Both the position numbers and the translations under genes were made by a program. Below are positions 1 through 5,294 of a stretch of 5,294 nt of DNA, piece by piece (the first letter of the stretch is position 1; each line of letters starts with the position of its first letter). Source of the DNA: Lachnospiraceae bacterium (lineage in GTDB: Bacteria; Bacillota; Clostridia; Lachnospirales; Lachnospiraceae); the NCBI GenBank assembly GCA_003453515.1, contig DMLD01000194.1, positions 1-5,294 of the forward strand. The letters run 5' to 3'. The notes beneath the pieces were generated by a model that was not told the DNA's origin, did not search any database, and worked only from the letters and a program-made list of their open reading frames with translations.

Positions 1-309
1 AAGGATCCGCGTATAAATCCCATGACGAGCGTTACCGATGTCGAGGTCACTACGGATCTGAAGTTTGCCACCGTATATGTAAGTGTGCTCGGAGATGACG
101 AGTCGAAGCAAAAGACCATGGAGGGACTCAAAAAAAGTGCCTCCTATGCCAGACATCTCCTGGCGACAAGACTGAATCTTCGCAATACTCCTGAGCTCAT
201 ATATAAGCTTGACGAGTCGATGGAGTACGGCGCCAATATGTCAAAGCGGATAGATGAGGTGATCGCCGCCGATGCCGGGAGGCGGTCAGTAGATCAAAAA
301 GACGATTGA
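1..309 (+). CDS. rbfA: Ribosome-binding factor A (RbfA), 5'-truncated by the window edge
   Basis: RbfA is a small KH-fold protein that binds the 30S subunit during late 16S rRNA maturation and is needed for cold growth. The frame is open from base 1 and reads KDPRINPM before the first ATG (22), then TDVEVTTDLKFATVYVSVLG. The KDPRI and TDVEVS-like strand are hallmarks of the middle of RbfA, so the ATG at 22 is an internal methionine and not the start. About 102 residues are visible; the family is usually about 115-130 residues, so roughly 20-25 N-terminal residues lie upstream. Further family features are GLKKSASYARHLLATRLNLRNTPEL (helix-kink-helix, then strand, split here only by reading) and the DESMEYG segment followed by the last helix and a charged tail. 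Ends at TGA 307-309. It is probably the continuation of a nusA-infB-rbfA operon; that part is inferred from family context, not seen. Confidence 0.95.
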   Translation, partial: KDPRINPMTSVTDVEVTTDLKFATVYVSVLGDDESKQKTMEGLKKSASYARHLLATRLNLRNTPELIYKLDESMEYGANMSKRIDEVIAADAGRRSVDQKDD

Positions 310-389
310 ACAGTATTTTCGGAAAATGTCATGGCTGACACTTCACGGTTCGAACAGTAACATGTTTTCTAATTGTAAAGGATGAGAAT
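310..389 (+). other. rbfA-nrnA intergenic gap with small inverted and direct repeats
   Basis: This 80-base gap is the largest non-coding stretch in the window. It holds a 13-base near-palindrome (ATTTTC-G-GAAAAT, 315-327), a five-base inverted repeat TGTCA/TGACA around a four-base loop (327-340), and an eight-base direct repeat GAACAGTA (308-315 and 352-359). None makes a GC-rich stem followed by a T run, so I do not call a terminator, and no -35/-10 pair with good spacing is visible. The last bases carry the nrnA ribosome binding site. The likeliest reading is a spacer within one transcript. Confidence 0.4.
377..386 (+). promoter_or_regulatory. nrnA ribosome binding site
   Basis: AAAGGATGAG lies just upstream of the ATG at 390; the AAAGGA core ends seven bases before the start. 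The reading frame upstream has no other in-frame ATG before a TGA at 336-338, so this site fixes the nrnA start. Confidence 0.75.
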
Positions 390-1373
390 ATGGAAGATAA
401 CAAGAATTATCTTATAGGTGCCATAGAACGCGCCGACAGCATAGCGATATCAGGTCATGTAAGACCGGACGGTGATGCCATAGGATCGTCTATGGGGTTG
501 TACTATTATCTTGCCGACAATTACCCCGAAAAAACAGTGTGTGTTTTTTTGGAGGATGTTCCCGACAGCTTTGCACATATTCGAGACGAGGATGCCATGA
601 CAAGGCGAATGGATCACTACGATCTCTTTATCGCCCTTGACAGCGGAGATGTCGAGAGACTCGGAGATGCCGGCAAGGTCATGCAAAATGATTCCGATTA
701 TATCATAAACATCGATCACCATATAACAAATACACTTTTCGGAAATAAAAATATAGTCGATGCAAAAGCAAGCTCGACCTGTCAGATCCTCTTCACACTT
801 ATGGATGAGGAGAAGATAAGCAAGCTTACGGCGATGGCTCTCTATACCGGGATCATCCATGATACCGGCGTGTTCAAGCATTCCAACACATCCTATCAGA
901 CCATGAGGATCGCGGGAAAGCTTATGCGGAAGGGGATAGCCTTCGGCGAGATCATAGACAATTCATTTTACAATAAGACCTACAAGCAGCTTCAGATCAT
1001 GGGCAGATGCCTGACTGAGAGCGTGCGGGTGATGGACGGTCTTGTCATATTTGCGGTAATGCGTCTTAAGGATATGGAGTTTTACGGCGCCAAGCCCTCC
1101 GATCTTGACGGGGTCATAGATGAGCTTCGAACCACGGAGGGAGTCGAGGTGGCTATACTGCTCAGTGAGAGAGCACCGGATGAGTTCAAGGTAAGCATGA
1201 GATCAAACCAGGTAGTCGATGTCGCGTCGATCGCCAAGTACTATGGCGGCGGTGGTCATATCAAGGCGAGCGGGTGCACCATGCAGGGTTCTTCATACGA
1301 TGTCATAAACGCGCTGACTGCGCATATAGAAAACCAGCTTGGGGTGCAGGAGCCCGAGGATGAGGAAGAATAG
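390..1373 (+). CDS. nrnA: DHH-family bifunctional oligoribonuclease / pAp phosphatase NrnA
   Basis: NrnA-type enzymes are cytosolic, metal-dependent DHH/DHHA1 phosphoesterases. They degrade 2-5 nucleotide RNAs and dephosphorylate 3'-phosphoadenosine 5'-phosphate (pAp), replacing Orn and CysQ in many Firmicutes. At 327 residues the length is typical. The DHH domain shows motif I HVRPDGDAIGS (23-33), motif II with D84 in ALDSGD, motif III D109-H110-H111 in NIDHH, and motif IV H157-D158 in GIIHDTGVFKH; these hold the expected metal ligands. The C-terminal DHHA1 domain ends with the substrate-binding GGGGHIKASG loop (286-295). Motif I has Arg where many homologues have Asn (HxNPDGDA). The protein ends in an acidic tail (EPEDEEE) whose codons form the purine-rich site upstream of truB. 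The neighbours rbfA and truB are the normal Firmicutes context, which supports NrnA over RecJ or GdpP; the latter carry extra domains. Exact substrate preference (RNA, pAp or cyclic-dinucleotide products) is not decided by sequence. Confidence 0.93.
   Translation: MEDNKNYLIGAIERADSIAISGHVRPDGDAIGSSMGLYYYLADNYPEKTVCVFLEDVPDSFAHIRDEDAMTRRMDHYDLFIALDSGDVERLGDAGKVMQNDSDYIINIDHHITNTLFGNKNIVDAKASSTCQILFTLMDEEKISKLTAMALYTGIIHDTGVFKHSNTSYQTMRIAGKLMRKGIAFGEIIDNSFYNKTYKQLQIMGRCLTESVRVMDGLVIFAVMRLKDMEFYGAKPSDLDGVIDELRTTEGVEVAILLSERAPDEFKVSMRSNQVVDVASIAKYYGGGGHIKASGCTMQGSSYDVINALTAHIENQLGVQEPEDEEE
1360..1370 (+). promoter_or_regulatory. truB ribosome binding site inside the nrnA C-terminal codons
   Basis: The purine run at the end of nrnA (GAGGATGAGGAAGAA, about 1356-1370) is the only Shine-Dalgarno-like sequence before the truB ATG at 1382. 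The eight bases between the nrnA stop and the start are AT-rich and contain none. Spacing is somewhat long (about 11 bases or more from the end of the GAGGAAG core), so truB may rely partly on translational coupling to nrnA. Confidence 0.5.
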
Positions 1374-1381
1374 ATTTTTAT

Positions 1382-2320
1382 ATGGATGGGATCATAAATG
1401 TATATAAGGAAGCGGGATATACCTCGCATGATGTGGTTGCAGTCTTAAGAAAGATACTTCATATGAAGAAGATCGGACATACCGGGACACTTGATCCCGA
1501 TGCAGTGGGAGTGCTGCCTGTGTGTGTGGGCAAGGGAACAAAGCTGTGCTCACTTTTAACGGATCATGATAAGGAGTATGAGGCTGAGGTACTTCTGGGT
1601 GTCACCACTGATACTCTTGACACTTCCGGAAGGGTATTGTCGCAAAGCCCCGTTTCTTGTGATAAGGACGGACTGATCGCCGTCCTTTCTGAATTTAGAG
1701 GAGAGATAACACAGACCCCTCCGATGTACTCAGCGGTCAAGGTAAACGGCAAAAAGCTGTATGAGTATGCTAGAGAGGGTATAGAGGTAGAGCGAAAGCA
1801 AAGGAAGGTACATATATACGAGCTGGAGCTGACAGGCGAGAGCATAGAGGAGGATAAATGCTTTAGCATAAGGGTCAGATGCTCCAAGGGGACATATATT
1901 CGTACACTTATTGACGATATAGGAAGAAGGCTTGGCTGCGGAGCCGTGATGCGGCATCTCACAAGGACGAAGGTCGGAAGCTTTGGGATAGAGGATGCGC
2001 TGACGCTGGATGAGATAAGCAGGGCATGTGAGTCCGTGCAGGCGGAGGAAGGATTTGAGAGTGTACCGGATATCATACTTCCCGTTGACAGGGTCTTTGC
2101 CGGTATGCGAAGGGCTTATGTGACAGAGGATGGCATGAAGCGCCTGAAAAACGGAAACCCGCTGACGTATGATGACTTTATTTTTAAAGGAGAGTCAACT
2201 AAGGATTCCGATACCGGGAGTGCTGCCGACAGGCTGAGAGTGTACGGTGCGGACGGAGAGTTTTACGCTGTTTATAAAAAAAGCGGAAACAGGTATATGG
2301 TAGAGAAGTTTTTTCACTGA
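1382..2320 (+). CDS. truB: tRNA pseudouridine(55) synthase TruB
   Basis: TruB isomerises U55 of the T-psi-C loop to pseudouridine in nearly all elongator tRNAs and also acts as a tRNA folding chaperone. The start MDGIINVYKEAGYTSHDVV matches the usual TruB N-terminus, and no other in-frame start fits. The catalytic aspartate is D38 in GHTGTLDPDAVGVLP (32-46). Y66 (KEYEAEVLLG) sits 28 residues later, as do D48 and Y76 in E. coli. TPPMYSAVKVNGKKLYEYAREG-type motif residues lie at 112-132, and CSKGTYIRTL at 167-176 is the conserved late motif. A C-terminal PUA-like region follows from about residue 240 (AYVTEDGMKRLKNGNPL, ending GEFYAVYKKSGNRYMVEKFF). At 312 residues it is near the Firmicutes norm. 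A small hydrophilic loop (ESTKDSDTGSAAD, about 273-285) interrupts that domain. It is eight bases downstream of nrnA and 16 upstream of ribF. Confidence 0.97.
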   Translation: MDGIINVYKEAGYTSHDVVAVLRKILHMKKIGHTGTLDPDAVGVLPVCVGKGTKLCSLLTDHDKEYEAEVLLGVTTDTLDTSGRVLSQSPVSCDKDGLIAVLSEFRGEITQTPPMYSAVKVNGKKLYEYAREGIEVERKQRKVHIYELELTGESIEEDKCFSIRVRCSKGTYIRTLIDDIGRRLGCGAVMRHLTRTKVGSFGIEDALTLDEISRACESVQAEEGFESVPDIILPVDRVFAGMRRAYVTEDGMKRLKNGNPLTYDDFIFKGESTKDSDTGSAADRLRVYGADGEFYAVYKKSGNRYMVEKFFH

Positions 2321-2322
2321 AA

Positions 2323-2328
2323 AGAGGA
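2323..2328 (+). promoter_or_regulatory. ribF ribosome binding site
   Basis: AGAGGA begins two bases after the truB stop (TGA 2318-2320) and ends eight bases before the ribF ATG at 2337, a standard spacing. No promoter or FMN riboswitch could fit between truB and ribF, so ribF depends on the upstream transcript. Confidence 0.7.
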
Positions 2329-2336
2329 CACAGTCA

Positions 2337-3248
2337 ATGAAGATATATGAGAGCCTGCCTGATGATCTCCCTGCGGGCAGTGCCGTATCCATAGGTAAGT
2401 TTGACGGGTTTCACAGGGGACACAGGCTTTTGCTTGATGAGGCAAAAAAGAGCGGCAGAAGCGTGAGCGTGTTTACCTTCAGATTTCCGACGGGCAAGAC
2501 CATAGATTCCTACGGGGAAAAAAGAGAGCTTGCCAAGGCGCTCGGAGTGGATGTTTACATCGAGGTCGCTGCGGATGAGAGGCTGTTTTCCATGAGCGCC
2601 CACGAATTCATACACGGTGTGATATGTGACAGACTGCACGCGGGAACCGTCATAGTGGGAGAGGATTTCAGGTTCGGAGAGAACAGATCCGGTGATGTGC
2701 ACACTCTTGAAAAATACAAAAAAGAGTGCGGCTACGATCTGATCGTCAAAAAAAAGCTCATGGAATCGGGAGAACCCATAAGCAGCTCGCGGGTAAGAGA
2801 GCTCATAGCCTCCGGAAAAATGGAAGATGCTTATACTTTACTCGGAAGATGCTATCATATATGCGGCAGAGTGATAAGCGGCAACCGGATCGGAAGAACC
2901 ATGGGCGTACCGACCGCAAATGTCATTCCGGATGAGGGCAAGGTGCTGCCGCCAAACGGTGTCTATGCAGTTACTGTGGTCTGTCCTGGAGACAAAAGCT
3001 ATACAGGAGTCGCCGATCTGGGGGTCAAGCCTACCATAGATGCGATAAGTCCGGGGGATAAGGAGACGGTCGGACTTGAAGTAAATCTGTTTGATTACAC
3101 CGGTGATCTGTATGATAAGGATATAAAAGTGGAATTTGGAACATTTTTACGGAAGGAAAAGCAATTTTCCTCACTGGATGAGCTGCACGCTCAGATAGAA
3201 AAGGATGTAGAGAGGGCAAGAAAATGGCATCAATCAACAAGACTATAG
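2337..3248 (+). CDS. ribF: Bifunctional riboflavin kinase / FMN adenylyltransferase RibF
   Basis: RibF phosphorylates riboflavin to FMN and then adenylylates FMN to FAD; it is cytosolic and usually 300-320 residues (303 here). The N-terminal nucleotidyltransferase (FAD synthetase) domain shows SIGKFDGFHRGH (18-29, the HxGH ATP site), VGEDFRFGENRSGD (107-120) and ISSSRVRELI (148-157, the ISSTxIR motif). The C-terminal kinase domain shows GNRIGRTMGVPTAN (182-195, with the T193-A194-N195 metal/ATP site), PPNGVYAV (205-212) and LEVNLFDYTGDLYDK with the conserved catalytic-position Glu at E248. It ends with the FGTFLRKEKQFSSLDEL segment and a final helix. One mild departure is ADLGVKPTI (226-234), where many homologues have an N-[IV]-G before the RPT/KPT turn. 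The last eight codons overlap the start of the HAD gene. Following truB is its normal position in Firmicutes. Both active sites look intact. Confidence 0.97.
   Translation: MKIYESLPDDLPAGSAVSIGKFDGFHRGHRLLLDEAKKSGRSVSVFTFRFPTGKTIDSYGEKRELAKALGVDVYIEVAADERLFSMSAHEFIHGVICDRLHAGTVIVGEDFRFGENRSGDVHTLEKYKKECGYDLIVKKKLMESGEPISSSRVRELIASGKMEDAYTLLGRCYHICGRVISGNRIGRTMGVPTANVIPDEGKVLPPNGVYAVTVVCPGDKSYTGVADLGVKPTIDAISPGDKETVGLEVNLFDYTGDLYDKDIKVEFGTFLRKEKQFSSLDELHAQIEKDVERARKWHQSTRL
3211..3215 (+). promoter_or_regulatory. HAD hydrolase ribosome binding site inside ribF
   Basis: AGAGG lies within the last codons of ribF, eight bases before the ATG at 3224. This supports the overlapping start. The next in-frame ATG (3257) falls inside catalytic motif I and would delete its first Asp, so 3224 is the only plausible start. 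Confidence 0.7.
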
Positions 3249-3883
3249 TATTTGATATGGATGGTGTACTGCTGGATACAGAGCAGCTTATCATGAAGAT
3301 ATGGATATTTTTAGGTGAAAAACACAATGTTACAGGCATCGGAGATGTCATGAAGGAGTGTCTGGGTGTCACCAGAGAGGAGACAAGACATATCTTCGAG
3401 AGGACGTACGGACCGGATTTTCCATATGAGGAGTTTCGCAATGAGGCGAAGGAGATATTTAACGAGAGGACAAAGAAGGACGGTGTTCCCTTGAAGCCGG
3501 GAGCAAGGGAGCTTCTCCAGTTTTTGAAGATAAACGGTTGGGATATCGGTCTTGCGACCTCTACATCGGGAGATACGGTGAGAGAGGAGCTTGGCAGTCT
3601 CAAGCTTTTGGACTTTTTCAAGGTGATGATAACGGGAGAGATGGTGAGAGAAAGTAAGCCGCATCCGGAGATATACTTCAAGGCGTGTGAGGAGATCGGA
3701 GTTGACCCGAAGGAGACCATCGCTGTGGAGGACTCGCGAAACGGAGTACGCTCGGCGGCAATGGCGGGGATGAAGGTGATCATGGTCCCTGATATCGTCG
3801 AGCCGGACGCAGAGTCGGAGAGGCTTGCGTGGAAGGTGTTCCCGGATCTGGGTGAGGTAAGGAGATACTTTACGGGGTTATAA
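3224..3883 (+). CDS. HAD-superfamily hydrolase, beta-phosphoglucomutase-like phosphatase group
   Basis: This is a 219-residue cytosolic haloacid-dehalogenase-type enzyme with all four motifs. Motif I is VFDMDGVLLDTE (9-20), with nucleophile D11 and acid/base D13. Motif II is T112-S113 in GLATSTSGD, motif III is K145 in ESKPHPEIYFKAC, and motif IV is E169-D170 in AVEDSRNG. The stretch between motifs I and II (about 20-90) is helical-looking, as expected for a small C1 cap, and KPGARELLQFLK (91-102) precedes motif II as in the PGMB / GPH-like group. The C-terminal MVPDIVEPDAE segment is, from memory, common in clostridial members of this family. The gene overlaps ribF by 25 bases in another frame and ends with TAA 3881-3883, followed in frame by two more stops within nine bases (TAA 3887, TGA 3890). 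The fold and phosphoryl-transfer chemistry are well supported; the substrate is unknown. A flavin or sugar-phosphate phosphatase role is an inference from position. Confidence 0.92.
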   Translation: MASINKTIVFDMDGVLLDTEQLIMKIWIFLGEKHNVTGIGDVMKECLGVTREETRHIFERTYGPDFPYEEFRNEAKEIFNERTKKDGVPLKPGARELLQFLKINGWDIGLATSTSGDTVREELGSLKLLDFFKVMITGEMVRESKPHPEIYFKACEEIGVDPKETIAVEDSRNGVRSAAMAGMKVIMVPDIVEPDAESERLAWKVFPDLGEVRRYFTGL

Positions 3884-3890
3884 TTATAAT
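3879..3890 (+). promoter_or_regulatory. Tandem TATAAT boxes, candidate glnN promoter -10 region
   Basis: Two perfect TATAAT hexamers sit back to back (3879-3884 and 3885-3890), overlapping the stop codon of the HAD gene and 39 bases before the glnN ATG. Either could serve as a sigma-A -10 element, giving a short leader of roughly 30-40 bases. Against this, the sequence 16-18 bases upstream has no recognisable TTGACA-like -35 and there is no TGn extension, so the promoter would be weak or activator-dependent. Chance AT-richness around stop codons is an alternative. Confidence 0.3.
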
Positions 3891-3914
3891 GAAGCAGTGT
3901 TTTTTGAAAGTCGC

Positions 3915-3920
3915 AGGAGG
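3915..3920 (+). promoter_or_regulatory. glnN ribosome binding site (full consensus)
   Basis: AGGAGG, a complete match to the anti-Shine-Dalgarno core, lies eight bases before the ATG at 3929. It is the strongest ribosome binding site in the window, consistent with an abundant enzyme. Confidence 0.85.
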
Positions 3921-3928
3921 ATGCTATT

Positions 3929-5294
3929 ATGAATGAGAATGTGATCGAGAAGGTTTTCGGCAAGAGAGTTTTCAATGATGATGCGATGCAGGAGTATCTG
4001 CCAAAGAAGACCTATGCTGCACTGAAAAGCACCATCGAGCGAGGTGAGGAGCTTGATGCGGAGGTCGCCAATGTGGTCGCCCACGGTATGAAGGAGTGGG
4101 CGCTTGCAAACGGAGCAACTCACTATACTCACTGGTTCCAGCCCATGACCGGATCGACCGCGGAGAAGCACGATTCCTTTCTCAGCGCTGATTCCGGCTC
4201 GCGTGCCGTGCTCGAGTTCTCGGGCAAGGAGCTGATAAAGGGCGAGCCCGATGCGTCATCGTTTCCGTCGGGCGGCTTAAGAGCCACCTTTGAGGCCAGA
4301 GGATACACTGCGTGGGACTGCACCTCGCCCGCATTTTTACGGGAGGATGCCATAGGTACCGTGCTCTGCATACCGACGGCCTTTTGTTCGTATACGGGTG
4401 AGGCTCTTGATAAAAAAACGCCGCTGCTTCGTTCCATGGAAGCGATATCCAAGCAGGCTGTCAGGGTTCTTCATCTGTTTGGGGATACCGATGTGTCGAA
4501 GGTAGAGGTCTCGGTCGGTGCTGAGCAGGAGTATTTTCTGATAGACAGGGAGGAATATCTCAAAAGAGATGACCTGATATTTACCGGCAGGACGCTCTTT
4601 GGCTCCATGCCGCCAAAGGGACAGGAGCTTGACGATCACTATTTCGGAACGATCAGAGAGAGACAGGCTTCCTTTATGAGGGAGTTAAACGATGAGCTGT
4701 GGAGCTTGGGTATCCTCTCCAAGACCCAGCACAATGAGGTCGCGCCCGCCCAGCATGAGATGGCGCCGATATACTCGACTGCAAATATAGCCACTGATCA
4801 CAACCAGATGGTCATGGAGATAATGAAGAAGGTCGCAAGACGTCACGGACTTGAATGCATACTTTCCGAGAAGCCGTTTGAGGGAGTCAACGGCTCGGGT
4901 AAGCACGACAACTGGTCGCTTGTTACCGATACCGGCAAGAATCTGCTCTCACCGGGAAAGCATCCCTATGAGAACAAGAAGTTTCTGCTGTTTTTGTCAG
5001 CGGTCATAGCTGCGGTGGATGAGTACTATCCGCTGCTCAGACTTTCGGCTGCCTGTCCCGGGAACGATCACAGACTCGGAGGAAATGAGGCGCCGCCGGC
5101 CGTGATATCGGTATTTTTGGGTGAGCAGCTCGACGATATCGTGGAGCAGATCCTTCGCAAGGGTACGGCTTCGCACGCGTCGACCGGTGAGAATATGGAT
5201 ATAGGTGTCCAGACCATCCCTACCATAAAGAAGGATGCAACGGACAGGAACCGCACGTCGCCGTTTGCGTTTACCGGTAACAAGTTTGAGTTTC
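3929..5294 (+). CDS. glnN: Glutamine synthetase type III (GlnN), 3'-truncated by the window edge
   Basis: GSIII condenses glutamate and ammonia to glutamine with ATP, in large cytosolic oligomers with subunits of about 700 residues; 455 codons are visible and the frame is open to the window end. The N-terminal GSIII-specific region shows [20 protein letters not shown] (65-84) and [19 protein letters not shown] (112-130). The catalytic domain shows GAEQEYF (197-203), NEVAPAQHE (269-277, the metal-binding Glu region), [10 protein letters not shown] (321-330, corresponding to NGSGMH of GSI), [13 protein letters not shown] (379-391, with R382 and flap-type E387) and [19 protein letters not shown] (437-455). 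The HWFQP and KHDNWS forms separate it from GSI and GSII. The gene is often annotated simply as glnA. It starts 45 bases after the HAD gene behind an AGGAGG site, with no terminator between, so read-through from the upstream operon is possible. Ile codons are 14 ATA, 7 ATC and 0 ATT, like nrnA, which argues against recent transfer. Confidence 0.96.
   Translation, partial: MNENVIEKVFGKRVFNDDAMQEYLPKKTYAALKSTIERGEELDAEVANVVAHGMKEWALANGATHYTHWFQPMTGSTAEKHDSFLSADSGSRAVLEFSGKELIKGEPDASSFPSGGLRATFEARGYTAWDCTSPAFLREDAIGTVLCIPTAFCSYTGEALDKKTPLLRSMEAISKQAVRVLHLFGDTDVSKVEVSVGAEQEYFLIDREEYLKRDDLIFTGRTLFGSMPPKGQELDDHYFGTIRERQASFMRELNDELWSLGILSKTQHNEVAPAQHEMAPIYSTANIATDHNQMVMEIMKKVARRHGLECILSEKPFEGVNGSGKHDNWSLVTDTGKNLLSPGKHPYENKKFLLFLSAVIAAVDEYYPLLRLSAACPGNDHRLGGNEAPPAVISVFLGEQLDDIVEQILRKGTASHASTGENMDIGVQTIPTIKKDATDRNRTSPFAFTGNKFEF

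Noticed and set aside
22..309. A complete 95-residue gene starting at the ATG at 22
   Set aside because: The frame is open to base 1 and reads the conserved RbfA KDPRI motif upstream, so the ATG is internal and the gene starts outside the window.
349..375. sigma-A promoter before nrnA (TTCGAA and TCTAAT)
   Set aside because: The spacing between the two hexamers is only 13 bases and the first is a poor -35 match.
450..881. 143-codon open frame on the - strand inside nrnA
   Set aside because: It lies wholly within nrnA, opposite the conserved DHH motifs, and shows no domain of its own; it is explained as a shadow.
2186..2194. AAAGGAGAG inside truB as a ribosome binding site for a hidden small gene
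   Set aside because: No start codon follows at a usable distance, and the bases code for a plausible part of the TruB C-terminal domain.
2321..2336. FMN riboswitch controlling ribF
   Set aside because: The truB-ribF gap is only 16 bases and is filled by the ribosome binding site; the RFN element needs over 100 bases.
3884..3910. Intrinsic terminator between the HAD gene and glnN (T run at 3900-3905)
   Set aside because: The six-T run has no GC-rich stem in front of it; the preceding bases are mostly A and T with no inverted repeat of useful length.
3031..3975. 314-codon open frame on the - strand opposite ribF, the HAD gene and the start of glnN
   Set aside because: It crosses three well-supported + strand genes, has a serine- and leucine-rich composition typical of a reverse-strand shadow, and no recognisable motif. 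Stops in this phase need a Tyr, His or Gln codon after a pyrimidine-ending codon on the + strand, which is uncommon, so a long open frame is expected by chance.

Overview
The window looks like a chromosomal housekeeping segment of an anaerobic Firmicute, most likely a Clostridia/Lachnospiraceae-type organism (inference). Three things point that way: the gene order rbfA - nrnA (DHH phosphoesterase) - truB - ribF, which is the conserved block downstream of nusA-infB in Firmicutes; a large type III glutamine synthetase, known from Bacteroidetes, cyanobacteria and rumen/gut Clostridia such as Butyrivibrio; and strong Shine-Dalgarno sites. Isoleucine codon use is distinctive (ATA > ATC, ATT almost absent) and is shared by the genes counted. 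All recognised genes are on the + strand and packed tightly.

Layout. 1-309: 3' part of rbfA (30S maturation factor), whose start lies before the window. 310-389: an 80-base gap, the longest in the window, with the nrnA ribosome binding site at its end. 390-1373: nrnA (nanoRNA / pAp phosphatase). 1382-2320: truB (tRNA pseudouridine-55 synthase), eight bases after nrnA. 2337-3248: ribF (riboflavin kinase / FMN adenylyltransferase). 3224-3883: a HAD-superfamily hydrolase whose first 25 bases overlap the end of ribF. 3929-5294: a glnN-type glutamine synthetase, about two thirds of the gene, cut by the window end. There is no stretch over 300 bases without a gene, and I see no RNA gene, mobile element, CRISPR array or intrinsic terminator.

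How they fit together. RbfA and TruB act in ribosome and tRNA maturation. NrnA recycles the shortest RNA fragments. RibF makes FMN and FAD. These four very probably share a transcript read from upstream of the window. The HAD protein is translationally tied to ribF by the overlap and could be a phosphatase connected with flavin or sugar phosphates, but its substrate cannot be read from sequence. glnN is a nitrogen-assimilation gene. It follows the HAD gene by 45 bases and may have its own promoter (two tandem TATAAT boxes, no convincing -35).

I did not find a clearly new biological system. The points most worth a second look are the ribF/HAD overlap with its possible flavin-phosphatase meaning, the absence of the commonly following rpsO, the tandem -10-like repeat before glnN, the coding/ribosome-binding double use at the nrnA end, and the ATA-dominated isoleucine usage.
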